From DYJK01 sp040755055 (GTDB lineage: Bacteria > Bacteroidota > Ignavibacteria > Ignavibacteriales > Melioribacteraceae): 64,000 nt of DNA. Made by a program: the position numbers and the translations under genes. This document shows, piece by piece, positions 15,092 to 23,472 of this stretch. The notes under the pieces were generated by a model. That model did not search any database. It was not told the origin of the DNA and worked only from the letters and a program-made list of their open reading frames with translations. The number at the start of each line of letters is the position of its first letter. Positions within the stretch are counted from its first letter, which is position 1. The DNA lies in NCBI GenBank assembly GCA_040755055.1, contig JBFMBS010000003.1, forward strand, positions 1 through 64,000, read 5' to 3'.

Positions 15092-15102
15092 ACAAACCTC
15101 TA

Positions 15103-15687
15103 TTAAATTTTAACAAAGATCGGAATGTTAACGCGCAGATCGAACGAAATGTAATGATTGTTCTGCAGATAATGATAGTAAGTAACTACATCCAAAATAA
15201 ACATAGAGAATCCGCCGCCGATTTGGAATCCAAGTTTTCCAACTTCTTCTACATAATTTTGTCTGCCTCTATCAATTTTGAACTGGTGAAATTTTTCGAA
15301 GTAGGCAAATTCAATTCCGGCATCAAGTATCGGCATCAAAATTATTCCTTCATCAATCACCGGCGGAAAAAAATATCTTGCACCGGCTGCAATAACAATC
15401 AAGTTGCTCGAGAATGATGCGTAATCAGAGTGTTTATAAAAATCTTGTCTGCCGGGGTAATGTTCGTAACCGATATTTGCATATAGAAAAACCGGTAAAA
15501 ATTCGTTATCGGTATATGAAAAAGTTACGTTTGTACCGACGCCAATATTTTGATTATCTGAAAAGTCACCTATCGGGAAACGCGGACCTACACCTACAGC
15601 CATAAACAATCCTTTCGCCTCACCGAACTTAATCTGTGCAAACGCCAGTGAATTTAAAAGTAGAATAAGTGTAAAAATTTTTTTCAT
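15103..15687 (-). CDS. Outer-membrane beta-barrel-like protein
   Basis: The product has 194 residues with a signal peptide (MKKIFTLILLLNSLAFA, cut near AQ). Alternating aromatic/polar strands follow (GVGTNVTFSYTDNEFLPVFLYANIGYEHY; NHYISFDLRVNIPIFVKI at the C-terminus), suggesting a small outer-membrane barrel. No named family was recognised. The crotonase gene follows closely on the same strand, but no functional link is evident. Confidence 0.7.
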   Translation of the reverse strand: MKKIFTLILLLNSLAFAQIKFGEAKGLFMAVGVGPRFPIGDFSDNQNIGVGTNVTFSYTDNEFLPVFLYANIGYEHYPGRQDFYKHSDYASFSSNLIVIAAGARYFFPPVIDEGIILMPILDAGIEFAYFEKFHQFKIDRGRQNYVEEVGKLGFQIGGGFSMFILDVVTYYHYLQNNHYISFDLRVNIPIFVKI

Positions 15688-15734
15688 GTTGGGTAAATAG
15701 TTTTTTTAAACAAAGTTATGCATTTCTCTTATTG

Positions 15735-16184
15735 CTAAATTTCTTTTTCAAAGCACACACTATTTTCAACTTCAGCATACTGCCCGTAATTTGGAATTAT
15801 TTTGTATCCGTTTTTTTTATAAAGTGCAATTGCTTCCGGTTGTTTCTTGCCGGTTTCCAATATGCACTTTTCATAAGATAATTCTAGCGCCCACTTTTCC
15901 AATTCAATTAATATTTTAGTTGCAATTCCTTTTCCTCTGCATTCGGGCAAAGTGTACATCCGTTTAACTTCCATAATGCCGGGCGCATATTCTTTTATTG
16001 CACCGCAGCTAACCGGTTTATCATTTTCATATGCAACAACCGTATATTTAATTTTATCTATCTTATTATACTGAGCATAAAATTGATGGTCTTCTCCGTC
16101 TCTTACGGCTAAATCAGTATCGAGATATTTTACCAGTTCAATAAAATCTCTATTCCCCGAATCAGTTCTTATTATGCTAATCAC
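15735..16184 (-). CDS. GNAT family N-acetyltransferase
   Basis: The 149-residue product is of normal GNAT length. It has the acetyl-CoA binding block in PECRGKGIATKILIELEKWA (in parts, about 97-116; R/Q-x-x-G-x-G/A pattern) and the later strand-helix LETGKKQPEAIALYKKNGYKII. The substrate cannot be told. Confidence 0.85.
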   Translation of the reverse strand: MISIIRTDSGNRDFIELVKYLDTDLAVRDGEDHQFYAQYNKIDKIKYTVVAYENDKPVSCGAIKEYAPGIMEVKRMYTLPECRGKGIATKILIELEKWALELSYEKCILETGKKQPEAIALYKKNGYKIIPNYGQYAEVENSVCFEKEI

Positions 16185-16259
16185 TAATAAAGTTTCCTTA
16201 ATAATTTAAATAACGAGATACCATAGTGTCTAGTATATGTTTATTTATGATAGACTATT

Positions 16260-16604
16260 TTATAGTTGTTCAATTATCTTTTTAACTTGCTGCTTTAATG
16301 AAACAATATCGTTTTGAATAATATCCCAAACAATTTTTGTATCGATACCAAAATACTCATGAATTAAAATATTTCTGAGGTCTATTATTTCACGCCAAGG
16401 TATTTCTGCATAAAGCTTTTTGAAATGAGGGCTGATATGATTCGCTGCTTCACCTATAATTTCCAATTGTTTTACACAAGCAATGTGCATCATTGTATTT
16501 GATTTGAATTCCTCATATGAAGAATTTTTAACATACGATTCAATCTCTTGAACAGCGTCATAAATATGTTGAACTCGCGCCTTATCTCCTATGTTATTTC
16601 TCAT
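16260..16604 (-). CDS. hepT: HepT-like HEPN toxin
   Basis: The product is 114 residues and all helical in character. RNILIHEY at 77-84 fits the RX4HXY motif of HEPN ribonucleases of the HepT (DUF86) family. In characterised pairs HepT is an RNA-cleaving toxin that the cognate MntA nucleotidyltransferase neutralises by modifying the motif tyrosine. Here the antitoxin gene precedes it and overlaps by 11 nt. All motif residues are intact. Confidence 0.9.
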   Translation of the reverse strand: MRNNIGDKARVQHIYDAVQEIESYVKNSSYEEFKSNTMMHIACVKQLEIIGEAANHISPHFKKLYAEIPWREIIDLRNILIHEYFGIDTKIVWDIIQNDIVSLKQQVKKIIEQL

Positions 16605-16881
16605 ATATCAAAATTTTTTCTGAGTCAATGAATGGCTGAATATATTTTGAAACGCTGTTACTAGTAAGAAGATCAACTTTTCTTTTCAATATATCCTCTA
16701 ATTCTAACTTCATTCTTACAAAACCAAGTCCTATTGGCTGCGAGTAATCTAATTCAACCAATATATCAACATCGCTCTGCTCATCTTCTTCATTACGCGA
16801 GACAGAGCCGAACAAATATGCTCTTTTAACCGGCTTGGTCTTCAGGCACTCGGCAATTTTTTTAGATAATTCTTTACTCAT
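16594..16881 (-). CDS. mntA: MntA-like minimal nucleotidyltransferase antitoxin
   Basis: The product is 95 residues with GS at 25-26 and DVD at 37-39 (GSVSRNEEDEQSDVDILVEL), the GS-X10-DXD catalytic motif of minimal nucleotidyltransferases. It is co-translated with hepT (11-nt overlap). It would nucleotidylate the toxin to silence it. Together they form a type VII toxin-antitoxin pair next to a GmrSD-type restriction gene, so this is a small defence or stability patch. Confidence 0.9.
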   Translation of the reverse strand: MSKELSKKIAECLKTKPVKRAYLFGSVSRNEEDEQSDVDILVELDYSQPIGLGFVRMKLELEDILKRKVDLLTSNSVSKYIQPFIDSEKILIYEK

Positions 16882-17030
16882 ATTTTAACTTGTTTTGTTT
16901 AATTACCATTTATAAGATAAATGAAAACATTGAAAAAAAACATTGAACCATCTCAGACATCTGCATTGAATTTATCCACAGTTTTCTGGAGAAGAAGTTG
17001 TCTACTAGTAAAACTTGGTATGTAGCTTTT

Positions 17031-18767
17031 CTATAAACGCCATATGTGGTTAAAACCAATTTCACATAATTCTTTTTGACGATTGTTTATATGCTTTTCA
17101 GACCATTTATTATTCAAAGTTTTTAAGTGTTTAACAAATTCTATAGTAATTGGGAGAGTGGATTTTTCAAGATCATGTAATTTATCTTTAATAGATTTAT
17201 TCTGAGCAACTGAATTTATTTTTTTATCAAGCAAGGTTAGATTACCCAATTTATTAACATATTTTTTAATATCCTTTGCTTTAAGACCCCATGAACTGTC
17301 TGGTTTTTGAGGAAGTATATGTTCAATGTTGACATTATTAAAGTCAATTTTATTCTCTTTTGTTGTCCTAAGATTTGTATCATATTTTGACAAGACATAC
17401 TTTATCATTCTGCGATTATATTCCGTGTTTCTATAACTTAGTTGCATAAATGGTTCTGAATAAATTGCATAAGATGGCATATTATCTTTGAGTTCACCTT
17501 CTAAAGTAGATAAGATATTTTGGATTTTTGCTGATTGATTTCTATGTAAAGTACCTTCACACGCTTTATCAATCATTATAGCGTACTTCGAATACATTTT
17601 TTCAACCTTATTTCCAGGTAGATTACAAACTGTTGAATATGCAAATGTGAACTTTTCAACTTGTTCAACTATTCTTGATGGATCCGTTTTTAATTTATCG
17701 TAATTACGTAAAATTGATAAAAATAACACATAACATTGAGTCACATTCATTATGCGGAGAGCTATGAGGGAATTAAATATTCTGTTCCCGTTTTTGTATT
17801 GCATAAAATCGTTTTCATTACCAACAAGTAATTTATTAAAATCAATGGATGCTTCTTTTAGATTATTTAGGAAAGTCTGCCATTCAGTAATTTTATTTTT
17901 AATATCGCGGTATAATTTCTTTTCTGTTACGCTAGTATATTTTGACAACCAATAATAACGAATAAATTTTCGTAACTCGGTTTCTGTGTCATAAATATTA
18001 TTTGTAATTTCTTGCCAAATATCCTTTGCAACATCACGATCTTTTCCAGCCGGGATTCTTTTGAAAACTAGGTTTTTAAGTAAATCACTAACAGATAAAT
18101 CCAATCCACGTGCGTTTGTAGTTTCAAATATTTCGTAAGCATCTTCTTCTCTTTCAATCTCAACATTAATAACTATTAGACGTGACACTTTTTTTCTAAT
18201 GGCATCTAATTGTTTTAATTTATCATCATTAGAAGAAAATCTGTCAATTTCTTCTTTAACTTTCTCAAAGAAATATTCATAATTCTGTTTAACTCTCATT
18301 TCCTCGGGTAACTGGGGTATGGAGACAGAAATATTATTTTTTCCACTTTGGATATAGGTTTCAAAATAATCTTTTAAAAGATCATCAGGTATCACACGAA
18401 ATGATTCTTTTCCATACCTATCTTCAATATATATATCATGTCTTTGATATAAATCTGCTTGTTTTGGATTAAGTGTTATTGCATGATCACGAAGAACTGC
18501 CATTAAAATAGTAATTGTTAATAGCCGCTGCTGACCATCAATTATTTGGACATAATTTTCATCTTCCTCATTTTCAGTACAAAAAACAAATGAACCTAAA
18601 AAATATGGTTCGTTATTTGTTATTAAATCATTCCAAAACTCTGTTATCTGTTCAAGATTCCATGCATATGGTCTTTGGTATCGGGGTACAATAAATCGTC
18701 TTTTTAAACTAAATAGTACGTCTTCAATTTTTTTATCGTTTGCTTCAAAACTAAATTCTTTTGCCAT
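17031..18767 (-). CDS. GmrSD-type fused DUF262/DUF1524 protein (type IV restriction-like)
   Basis: The product has 578 residues. The N-terminal DUF262 domain begins at FIVPRYQRPYAW and has IDGQQRLLT near residue 77, the nucleotide-binding DGQQR motif of GmrS. The C-terminal DUF1524 domain has NIEHILPQKP near 479-488, KLGNLTLL and a later N-K-x-x-x-x-K pattern typical of its HNH-like nuclease. In GmrSD enzymes the two parts cut DNA with modified cytosines. Here they form one chain. It lies near the HepT/MntA pair on the same strand. The target specificity is unknown. Confidence 0.87.
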   Translation of the reverse strand: MAKEFSFEANDKKIEDVLFSLKRRFIVPRYQRPYAWNLEQITEFWNDLITNNEPYFLGSFVFCTENEEDENYVQIIDGQQRLLTITILMAVLRDHAITLNPKQADLYQRHDIYIEDRYGKESFRVIPDDLLKDYFETYIQSGKNNISVSIPQLPEEMRVKQNYEYFFEKVKEEIDRFSSNDDKLKQLDAIRKKVSRLIVINVEIEREEDAYEIFETTNARGLDLSVSDLLKNLVFKRIPAGKDRDVAKDIWQEITNNIYDTETELRKFIRYYWLSKYTSVTEKKLYRDIKNKITEWQTFLNNLKEASIDFNKLLVGNENDFMQYKNGNRIFNSLIALRIMNVTQCYVLFLSILRNYDKLKTDPSRIVEQVEKFTFAYSTVCNLPGNKVEKMYSKYAIMIDKACEGTLHRNQSAKIQNILSTLEGELKDNMPSYAIYSEPFMQLSYRNTEYNRRMIKYVLSKYDTNLRTTKENKIDFNNVNIEHILPQKPDSSWGLKAKDIKKYVNKLGNLTLLDKKINSVAQNKSIKDKLHDLEKSTLPITIEFVKHLKTLNNKWSEKHINNRQKELCEIGFNHIWRL

Positions 18768-18910
18768 AAAATTGTTCCACTTTATTATTTATTTGTTGCC
18801 TACCAATAATTAACCCACTTGTAAAACTTCCCATCATTCCATAATTACCTTTACTTTAACAAACCTTTTATTTCATACATCCTTTCCATGCACTCATTCA
18901 TTCTTTGGTT

Positions 18911-19372
18911 TTATTTCTCAAACAACTTCGTCCCGATACCGTATTTATAGACTAATTCACCGCCGTAAATTCCGGTAAAGTAAATTAACACACAACCGGT
19001 TAATCCAAGTAATAATAAAATGTACTTAAAGTTGCCAGATAATTTCTTTTTAATCTGCAAGTAGATTCTTAAAAAAAGTACAACCGAAAAATACCATAAA
19101 GAAATTGTCGCAAACTGTTCGTGTAATGAAATTTGATCTTTGTAATTCACAAAGTTTTCATGATAAGTATTAGATAAATTTTGCGCCGATTGATTACCGC
19201 TTAGTACGGCAATTAATGAGAAGCACACACCAACCACTAAAATTATCAGCGCCGATTTCATAAGGTATTCTTTTTTAAGAATTATACCCGAAGTTTCAAA
19301 TAAAAAGTAGAGAATGAAAAATGCTATCGGGAAATGAACAATCTGTGGATGTATGTTGGCTAAAAATTCCAT
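18911..19372 (-). CDS. DUF2231 family membrane protein
   Basis: The 153-residue protein has about four membrane segments. HPQIVHFPIAFFILYFLFE at 8-26 is the hallmark of DUF2231, and the end GIYGGELVYKYGIG matches the conserved final helix-turn. Members often sit near cytochromes or metal-related membrane proteins, but their activity is unknown. It follows the SDR gene by 12 bp on the same strand. Confidence 0.82.
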   Translation of the reverse strand: MEFLANIHPQIVHFPIAFFILYFLFETSGIILKKEYLMKSALIILVVGVCFSLIAVLSGNQSAQNLSNTYHENFVNYKDQISLHEQFATISLWYFSVVLFLRIYLQIKKKLSGNFKYILLLLGLTGCVLIYFTGIYGGELVYKYGIGTKLFEK

Positions 19373-19384
19373 TTTATAATTCCA

Positions 19385-20134
19385 TTAACCGCACAATACA
19401 CTTCCGCCGTTCACATTTAATATTTCACCGTTAATGTGCCGTGCGAGATCCGACGCCAAAAATAAAATCGGCCCGGCAATATCTTCCGGAGTAGGAATTC
19501 TTCCGACCGGGATTCCCTTCCGTGCATTCTCTTTAAAATCTGGATCGGCAAACACCTCGTTGTTCATATCAGTATCGACCCATCCCGGTGCAACGGAATT
19601 AACAGTTATGTTAAACGGCGCTAATTCAACCGCGAGAGATTTTGTAAATGAAATTACTCCCCCTTTGGAAGCTGCATAATGCGAATGAAATGCTTCTCCT
19701 CGCTGACCGGCTGTTGAACTGACCAAAATCATTCTGCCGAAATTATTTTTTTTCATGTGCGGTGTAACTGCTTTGCAGAATAAAAATGTTGAGGTAAGAT
19801 TAACACGCATCAGTTCGTTCCAGTGATCGAGCGACATATTCTCCAAAGTTCCGTCGTTCCATATTCCGGCGTTGTGAACAAGAATATCAACCTTGCCGAA
19901 TTGTTTTACCGTCTGCTCAACCATATTGTTAATCTCTTTTTCCGATTCCATATCAACACGGTAACCTTTTGCCATTCCCGGAAATTCTTTTTCGAGTCTA
20001 TCGGCATTCGATGAACTGCTTTTATATGTGAATGCAACTTTTGAATTTGCTTTAGCAAAAAACAGTACAGATGCTTCGCCGATGCCGCGTGTACCGCCGG
20101 TTATTATTGTAACTTTATTTGATAAGTCAATCAT
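19385..20134 (-). CDS. Short-chain dehydrogenase/reductase, FabG-like
   Basis: The 249-residue product is of classic SDR length. It has TGGTRGIG (12-19) for NAD(P) binding, NAG near 86, the catalytic Ser in SSTAG (about 138-142) and the YAASK pair near 151-155. The C-terminal NGEILNVNGG is typical of 3-oxoacyl-ACP reductases. A FabG role in fatty-acid synthesis or another ketoreductase role is possible; the gene is not in a fab cluster. It starts 2 nt after the stop of truA and is likely co-transcribed. Confidence 0.9.
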   Translation of the reverse strand: MIDLSNKVTIITGGTRGIGEASVLFFAKANSKVAFTYKSSSSNADRLEKEFPGMAKGYRVDMESEKEINNMVEQTVKQFGKVDILVHNAGIWNDGTLENMSLDHWNELMRVNLTSTFLFCKAVTPHMKKNNFGRMILVSSTAGQRGEAFHSHYAASKGGVISFTKSLAVELAPFNITVNSVAPGWVDTDMNNEVFADPDFKENARKGIPVGRIPTPEDIAGPILFLASDLARHINGEILNVNGGSVLCG

Positions 20135-20136
20135 TA

Positions 20137-20898
20137 TTAATACCTCACTTTAAAAAGAAATAATCCTTTAGCCGGAACCGATTCTTCCGCTTCGGTTCTG
20201 TCCTTTAGTTCAAAAAGTTTAAGCAAATATTTTTCATCTAAATTTTTTTCTGCTGCATAAAGTAATGTGCCGACTATTGTGCGAACCATTCCATGAAGAA
20301 AACGGTTAGCGGTTATGTAAAAAATCGTTCTCTCTCTATTTTGCCGCCAATGAATTTCATTTACCGTACATGTTTTGTCTTCTATTTCGGAATTTTTTCT
20401 TGAGAATGATGTAAAGTCATGTTCGCCTAATAAACAACTGCTTAATTTGTTTAAGCTTTTTACATCAAGTTTTGCAATCGGTGGATAAAGATAAGAATAT
20501 TTTTCAAAGAATGGTGATTTGCGGTGATTGAACAAGTAAATATAGCTTCTTGATTTTGCATCGAAGCGAGCATGAAAATCTTCTCCTACTTTCATCATCT
20601 CGGTAACGGAAATATCATTTGGTAATAATGAATTGAGCGAGTACAAAAATTTATAAGTATCGAGTTCTTTTTCGGTGCGAAAGTTTGCCGATTGACCCAA
20701 TGCATGCACGCCACTATCGGTTCTGCCTGAGCCAATTAGGTTTACTTTTTCTTTGGTTATAGTTTCGATTGCATCGATAATTTTCTGCTGAACAGTAACC
20801 GCGTTACTCTGTATCTGCCAGCCGGCATAGTTTGTACCGTCGTATTGGATTATGAGTTTGTAATTGTTCAACCGGACATAACTAATTTGTTGCAGCAA
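20137..20898 (-). CDS. truA: tRNA pseudouridine(38-40) synthase
   Basis: The 253-residue product has YDGTNYAGWQ at the start and the catalytic Asp in GSGRTDSGVHA near residue 62, then FHARFDAKSRSYIY, all TruA hallmarks. It converts U38-40 of tRNA anticodon arms to pseudouridine. No in-frame ATG is available; TTG at 20898 or TTG at 20871 (MNNYKLIIQYDG) is the start, and the latter fits the family N-terminus well. Confidence 0.93.
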   Translation of the reverse strand: MLQQISYVRLNNYKLIIQYDGTNYAGWQIQSNAVTVQQKIIDAIETITKEKVNLIGSGRTDSGVHALGQSANFRTEKELDTYKFLYSLNSLLPNDISVTEMMKVGEDFHARFDAKSRSYIYLFNHRKSPFFEKYSYLYPPIAKLDVKSLNKLSSCLLGEHDFTSFSRKNSEIEDKTCTVNEIHWRQNRERTIFYITANRFLHGMVRTIVGTLLYAAEKNLDEKYLLKLFELKDRTEAEESVPAKGLFLFKVRY

Positions 20899-20924
20899 AC
20901 TTAGGGAAAATTGGTGTCATATGT

Positions 20925-21062
20925 GAATCTATAGAACGCGGATGACCCGTCAAACAAACGCCGGGCAAGCTCAGATTGTGCTGAACTTGCCTGACGGCAG
21001 TCTGGTTTCAGCTGATAAAAATCTGCGTAGATCTGTGTTATCCGTGTAATCTGCGTTCATTT
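20925..21062. repeat. Intergenic atctgcg-type short repeat array
   Basis: The text runs tagaacgcggatgaccc...ccgggcaagctc...gaacttgcctgacggcagtc...aaatctgcgtagatctgtg-ttatccgtgtaatctgcgtt. The tandem-like unit is about 11-12 nt (atctgcgt(a)-atctgtgt-tatccgtgta). Related arrays lie at 12791-12860, 14185-14235 and 50147-50250. A 20-mer is shared, inverted, with 12808-12827. Confidence 0.7.
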
Positions 21063-21066
21063 CTTT

Positions 21067-21843
21067 TTAAAAGGTCTTTATAAAGTTAACTGTAAATGAA
21101 GATGGTAAAGTAGCTTTGTTCTCAACTCCAAACGAAACATTCCATCCAATCTGTTCGGTTAAGCTTTTGTTATGAGCAGAAACTAATCGAACGGCATTAA
21201 CTGCACTAATAATTCTGTTCAGGATTAAAGCACCTACAGCAAAGCGAACATTATTAAACGCACCTTCACTCGAAGACCACATATTTCGATATTCTTTTCT
21301 TTCTGCATCGCTGTTCCACTTCCAATAGTGTGTGCTTGTGTTATAAACTTTATTAAAATCGCGGTTCAATTCTTGTGTTGTATTATAATCATCAATACTA
21401 GAATAGACGCCAATAATTGCATAGTATTCTTCATCTTTATTTTCGTTGTTAACGCCGCCGTTAGATTGTGCAAACGATTTATAATTATCCTCTTGCCAAT
21501 TCCCATATATATTGAACCCGGCAAAGACACCCCACAAAACTCCGTCTGCAACTGTGAAATAGTAACCTTTATCATACGAACCGGCATATAGTTCTCCCAT
21601 ACCGGGCAAAAGCATTGAATAAAGTATTGCAAGTGCCGGACTTTTTCTTCCTTCAGTTTGCGGTAAACTAAATTCTTGATACTCTATACTTGATGCTTGA
21701 TGCTTGATGCTTGATACCGGATATTGAAAGCCGGATGATATTATTGTTGATTGCTGCTTGAGTTCTAAAATACTTTTTGTTTGATCGACTTGAGAATATG
21801 TTAGGGATGAAAGTAGAGTTACTAACAAAAATAATTTTTTCAT
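21067..21843 (-). CDS. Secreted/membrane hypothetical protein with LPGMGELYAG segment
   Basis: The 258-residue product has a signal peptide (MKKLFLLVTLLSSLTYS). The segment ILYSMLLPGMGELYAGSYDKGYYF (in parts, about 74-97) resembles the LPGxGQxYxG-x-x-x-KG segment of DUF5683-like proteins of Bacteroidota. Two hydrophobic stretches follow. Residues about 44-55 (SSIKHQASSIEYQ) are encoded by a tandem heptamer repeat (gcatcaa; 21690-21725), probably a repeat captured in a tolerant linker. It ends a three-gene minus-strand run after mtaB (7 bp). Function unknown. Confidence 0.75.
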   Translation of the reverse strand: MKKLFLLVTLLSSLTYSQVDQTKSILELKQQSTIISSGFQYPVSSIKHQASSIEYQEFSLPQTEGRKSPALAILYSMLLPGMGELYAGSYDKGYYFTVADGVLWGVFAGFNIYGNWQEDNYKSFAQSNGGVNNENKDEEYYAIIGVYSSIDDYNTTQELNRDFNKVYNTSTHYWKWNSDAERKEYRNMWSSSEGAFNNVRFAVGALILNRIISAVNAVRLVSAHNKSLTEQIGWNVSFGVENKATLPSSFTVNFIKTF

Positions 21844-21850
21844 GTTAAGC

Positions 21851-23209
21851 TCACATTAATTTGAGAGAATCATTAACTAAAATGTTTTCAGCAGTACAAA
21901 TGTTCTCATCAACCTCCGTGATCTTAACTTGCGTGAACTTATTTATTAGTGTTTCATCAAATATTGTTTTTACCCGTACGTAATTTGAGGAAAATCCTTT
22001 CATAAATCCATCCAAATTTTCATGCTCAAAGAGCACTGTTAATTCTTGACCGATCATGCTGCGGTAAAACTCGTTCCTTTTTTTCTCGCTCAATATCCTA
22101 AGCATGTTGTTTCTTTTTTTTCTCTCATGTACCTCAACCTGATCCGGCATATCAATTGCCTTCGTATTAGGTCTTTCCGAATAAGTAAACACATGCAAAT
22201 ATGAAATAGGAAGTACTTTCAGAAAATTATACGTATCAAGAAAATCATTTTCAGTCTCTCCCGGAAAACCAACTATAACATCAACACCAATCCCTACATG
22301 GTGAATTTTATCAACAATTTTGTAAATGAGATTTTTATAATCCTCTGTTTTGTAGCGCCTTTGCATCAAACGTAAAATTTTATCACTGCCGCTCTGCAAG
22401 GGTATATGAAAATGGTTGCACAATCGTGAATCACTTGCTGCAAGTTCGAGAATATCATCAGTTAATAAATTAGGTTCAATAGAGCTGATCCTGATCCGGT
22501 AATCACCCTCAACCTGAAGCATCATTTTTAATAATCCATAGAGATCGATCTTAATATCATTTTCTTGTTCATGATTAGCAGTAGATGCACTATAATAATC
22601 CCCAACATTTATACCGGTAAGGATGATCTCTTTGTAGCCGGCATTTAACAGTTCCTTAAATTCCTTTACAACTTCAACCGGTTCGGCACTTCGGCTCTTT
22701 CCTCGCGCAAGAGGAATAGTGCAAAAAGAACATTTGTAATCACAGCCATCCTGAACTTTGAAAAAAGCACGCGTTCTATCATCAGCATCTGTTGAAAAGG
22801 ATGGATTAAACGAATCTAATTTCTCAGTTGGCGATACATGAATACACGATCCCCCTAAGGCGGATTTTTTCTCAAATGAATCTAAATGATCGAAGAGTTT
22901 AAACTTTTCGTTGCTTCCAAGTACGGCATCAACGCCTTCAATCTTTGCAATTTCATCGGGGCGCAATTGGGCATAACACCCGGTTACAATTACATATCCA
23001 TCCGGATTATTACGCAATGCACGTCTTACAATCTGGCGGCACTCTCGTTCTGCATTCTCCGTAACGGTACATGTATTGATTACATAAACATCTGCCCGAT
23101 CATTGTAGTCAACAATATCAAATCCTTTATTAAGGAATTGCTTACCAATTGTGGTCGTCTCGGCAAAATTCAGTTTACAGCCTAATGTATGAAATGCTAC
23201 TTTGGACAT
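21851..23209 (-). CDS. mtaB: tRNA (N6-L-threonylcarbamoyladenosine(37)-C2)-methylthiotransferase
   Basis: The 452-residue radical-SAM methylthiotransferase opens with FHTLGCKLNFAET (MTTase N-domain first Cys). It has the further iron-sulfur cysteines NTCTVT and GCYAQ, then GCDYKCSFCTIPLARGKSRS near residues 156-174 with the CxxxCxxC radical-SAM cluster, and a C-terminal TRAM-like region. The LGCKLN start and overall layout fit MtaB rather than MiaB. It converts t6A37 of tRNA to ms2t6A37. Confidence 0.93.
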   Translation of the reverse strand: MSKVAFHTLGCKLNFAETTTIGKQFLNKGFDIVDYNDRADVYVINTCTVTENAERECRQIVRRALRNNPDGYVIVTGCYAQLRPDEIAKIEGVDAVLGSNEKFKLFDHLDSFEKKSALGGSCIHVSPTEKLDSFNPSFSTDADDRTRAFFKVQDGCDYKCSFCTIPLARGKSRSAEPVEVVKEFKELLNAGYKEIILTGINVGDYYSASTANHEQENDIKIDLYGLLKMMLQVEGDYRIRISSIEPNLLTDDILELAASDSRLCNHFHIPLQSGSDKILRLMQRRYKTEDYKNLIYKIVDKIHHVGIGVDVIVGFPGETENDFLDTYNFLKVLPISYLHVFTYSERPNTKAIDMPDQVEVHERKKRNNMLRILSEKKRNEFYRSMIGQELTVLFEHENLDGFMKGFSSNYVRVKTIFDETLINKFTQVKITEVDENICTAENILVNDSLKLM

Positions 23210-23386
23210 GTTTTAGTTTCGAGTTTATAGTTAACAGTTTCGGTTTTTTCAGTTCTTAGTTTGCCGTTATTTGCAAGTAATATTTAGAATGTTCAATCAA
23301 AAAATTTTTACTACCATCAGCTCACCGCTTACTACTAACAACGTACCACCAACAACTAACCACTTTCAACTAACAAATAACAAAAC

Positions 23387-23435
23387 GGGCTGCATCTAAA
23401 TTCAATTTAACAAAGTATTGAACTAAATACAGCCC
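23387..23435 (-). terminator. Terminator of rpsA
   Basis: On the minus strand, 38 nt past the rpsA stop, a long imperfect stem (GGGCTGTATTTAGTTCAAT pairing with ATTGAATTTAGATGCAGCCC) is followed by GTTTTGTTATTT. Upstream of it, towards mtaB (about 23215-23385), is repeat text of the ctaccaccaac / aactaacaac kind. Confidence 0.75.
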
Positions 23436-23472
23436 TAATATTATTTATAAGCTAACAGTTAATAACTACTTA

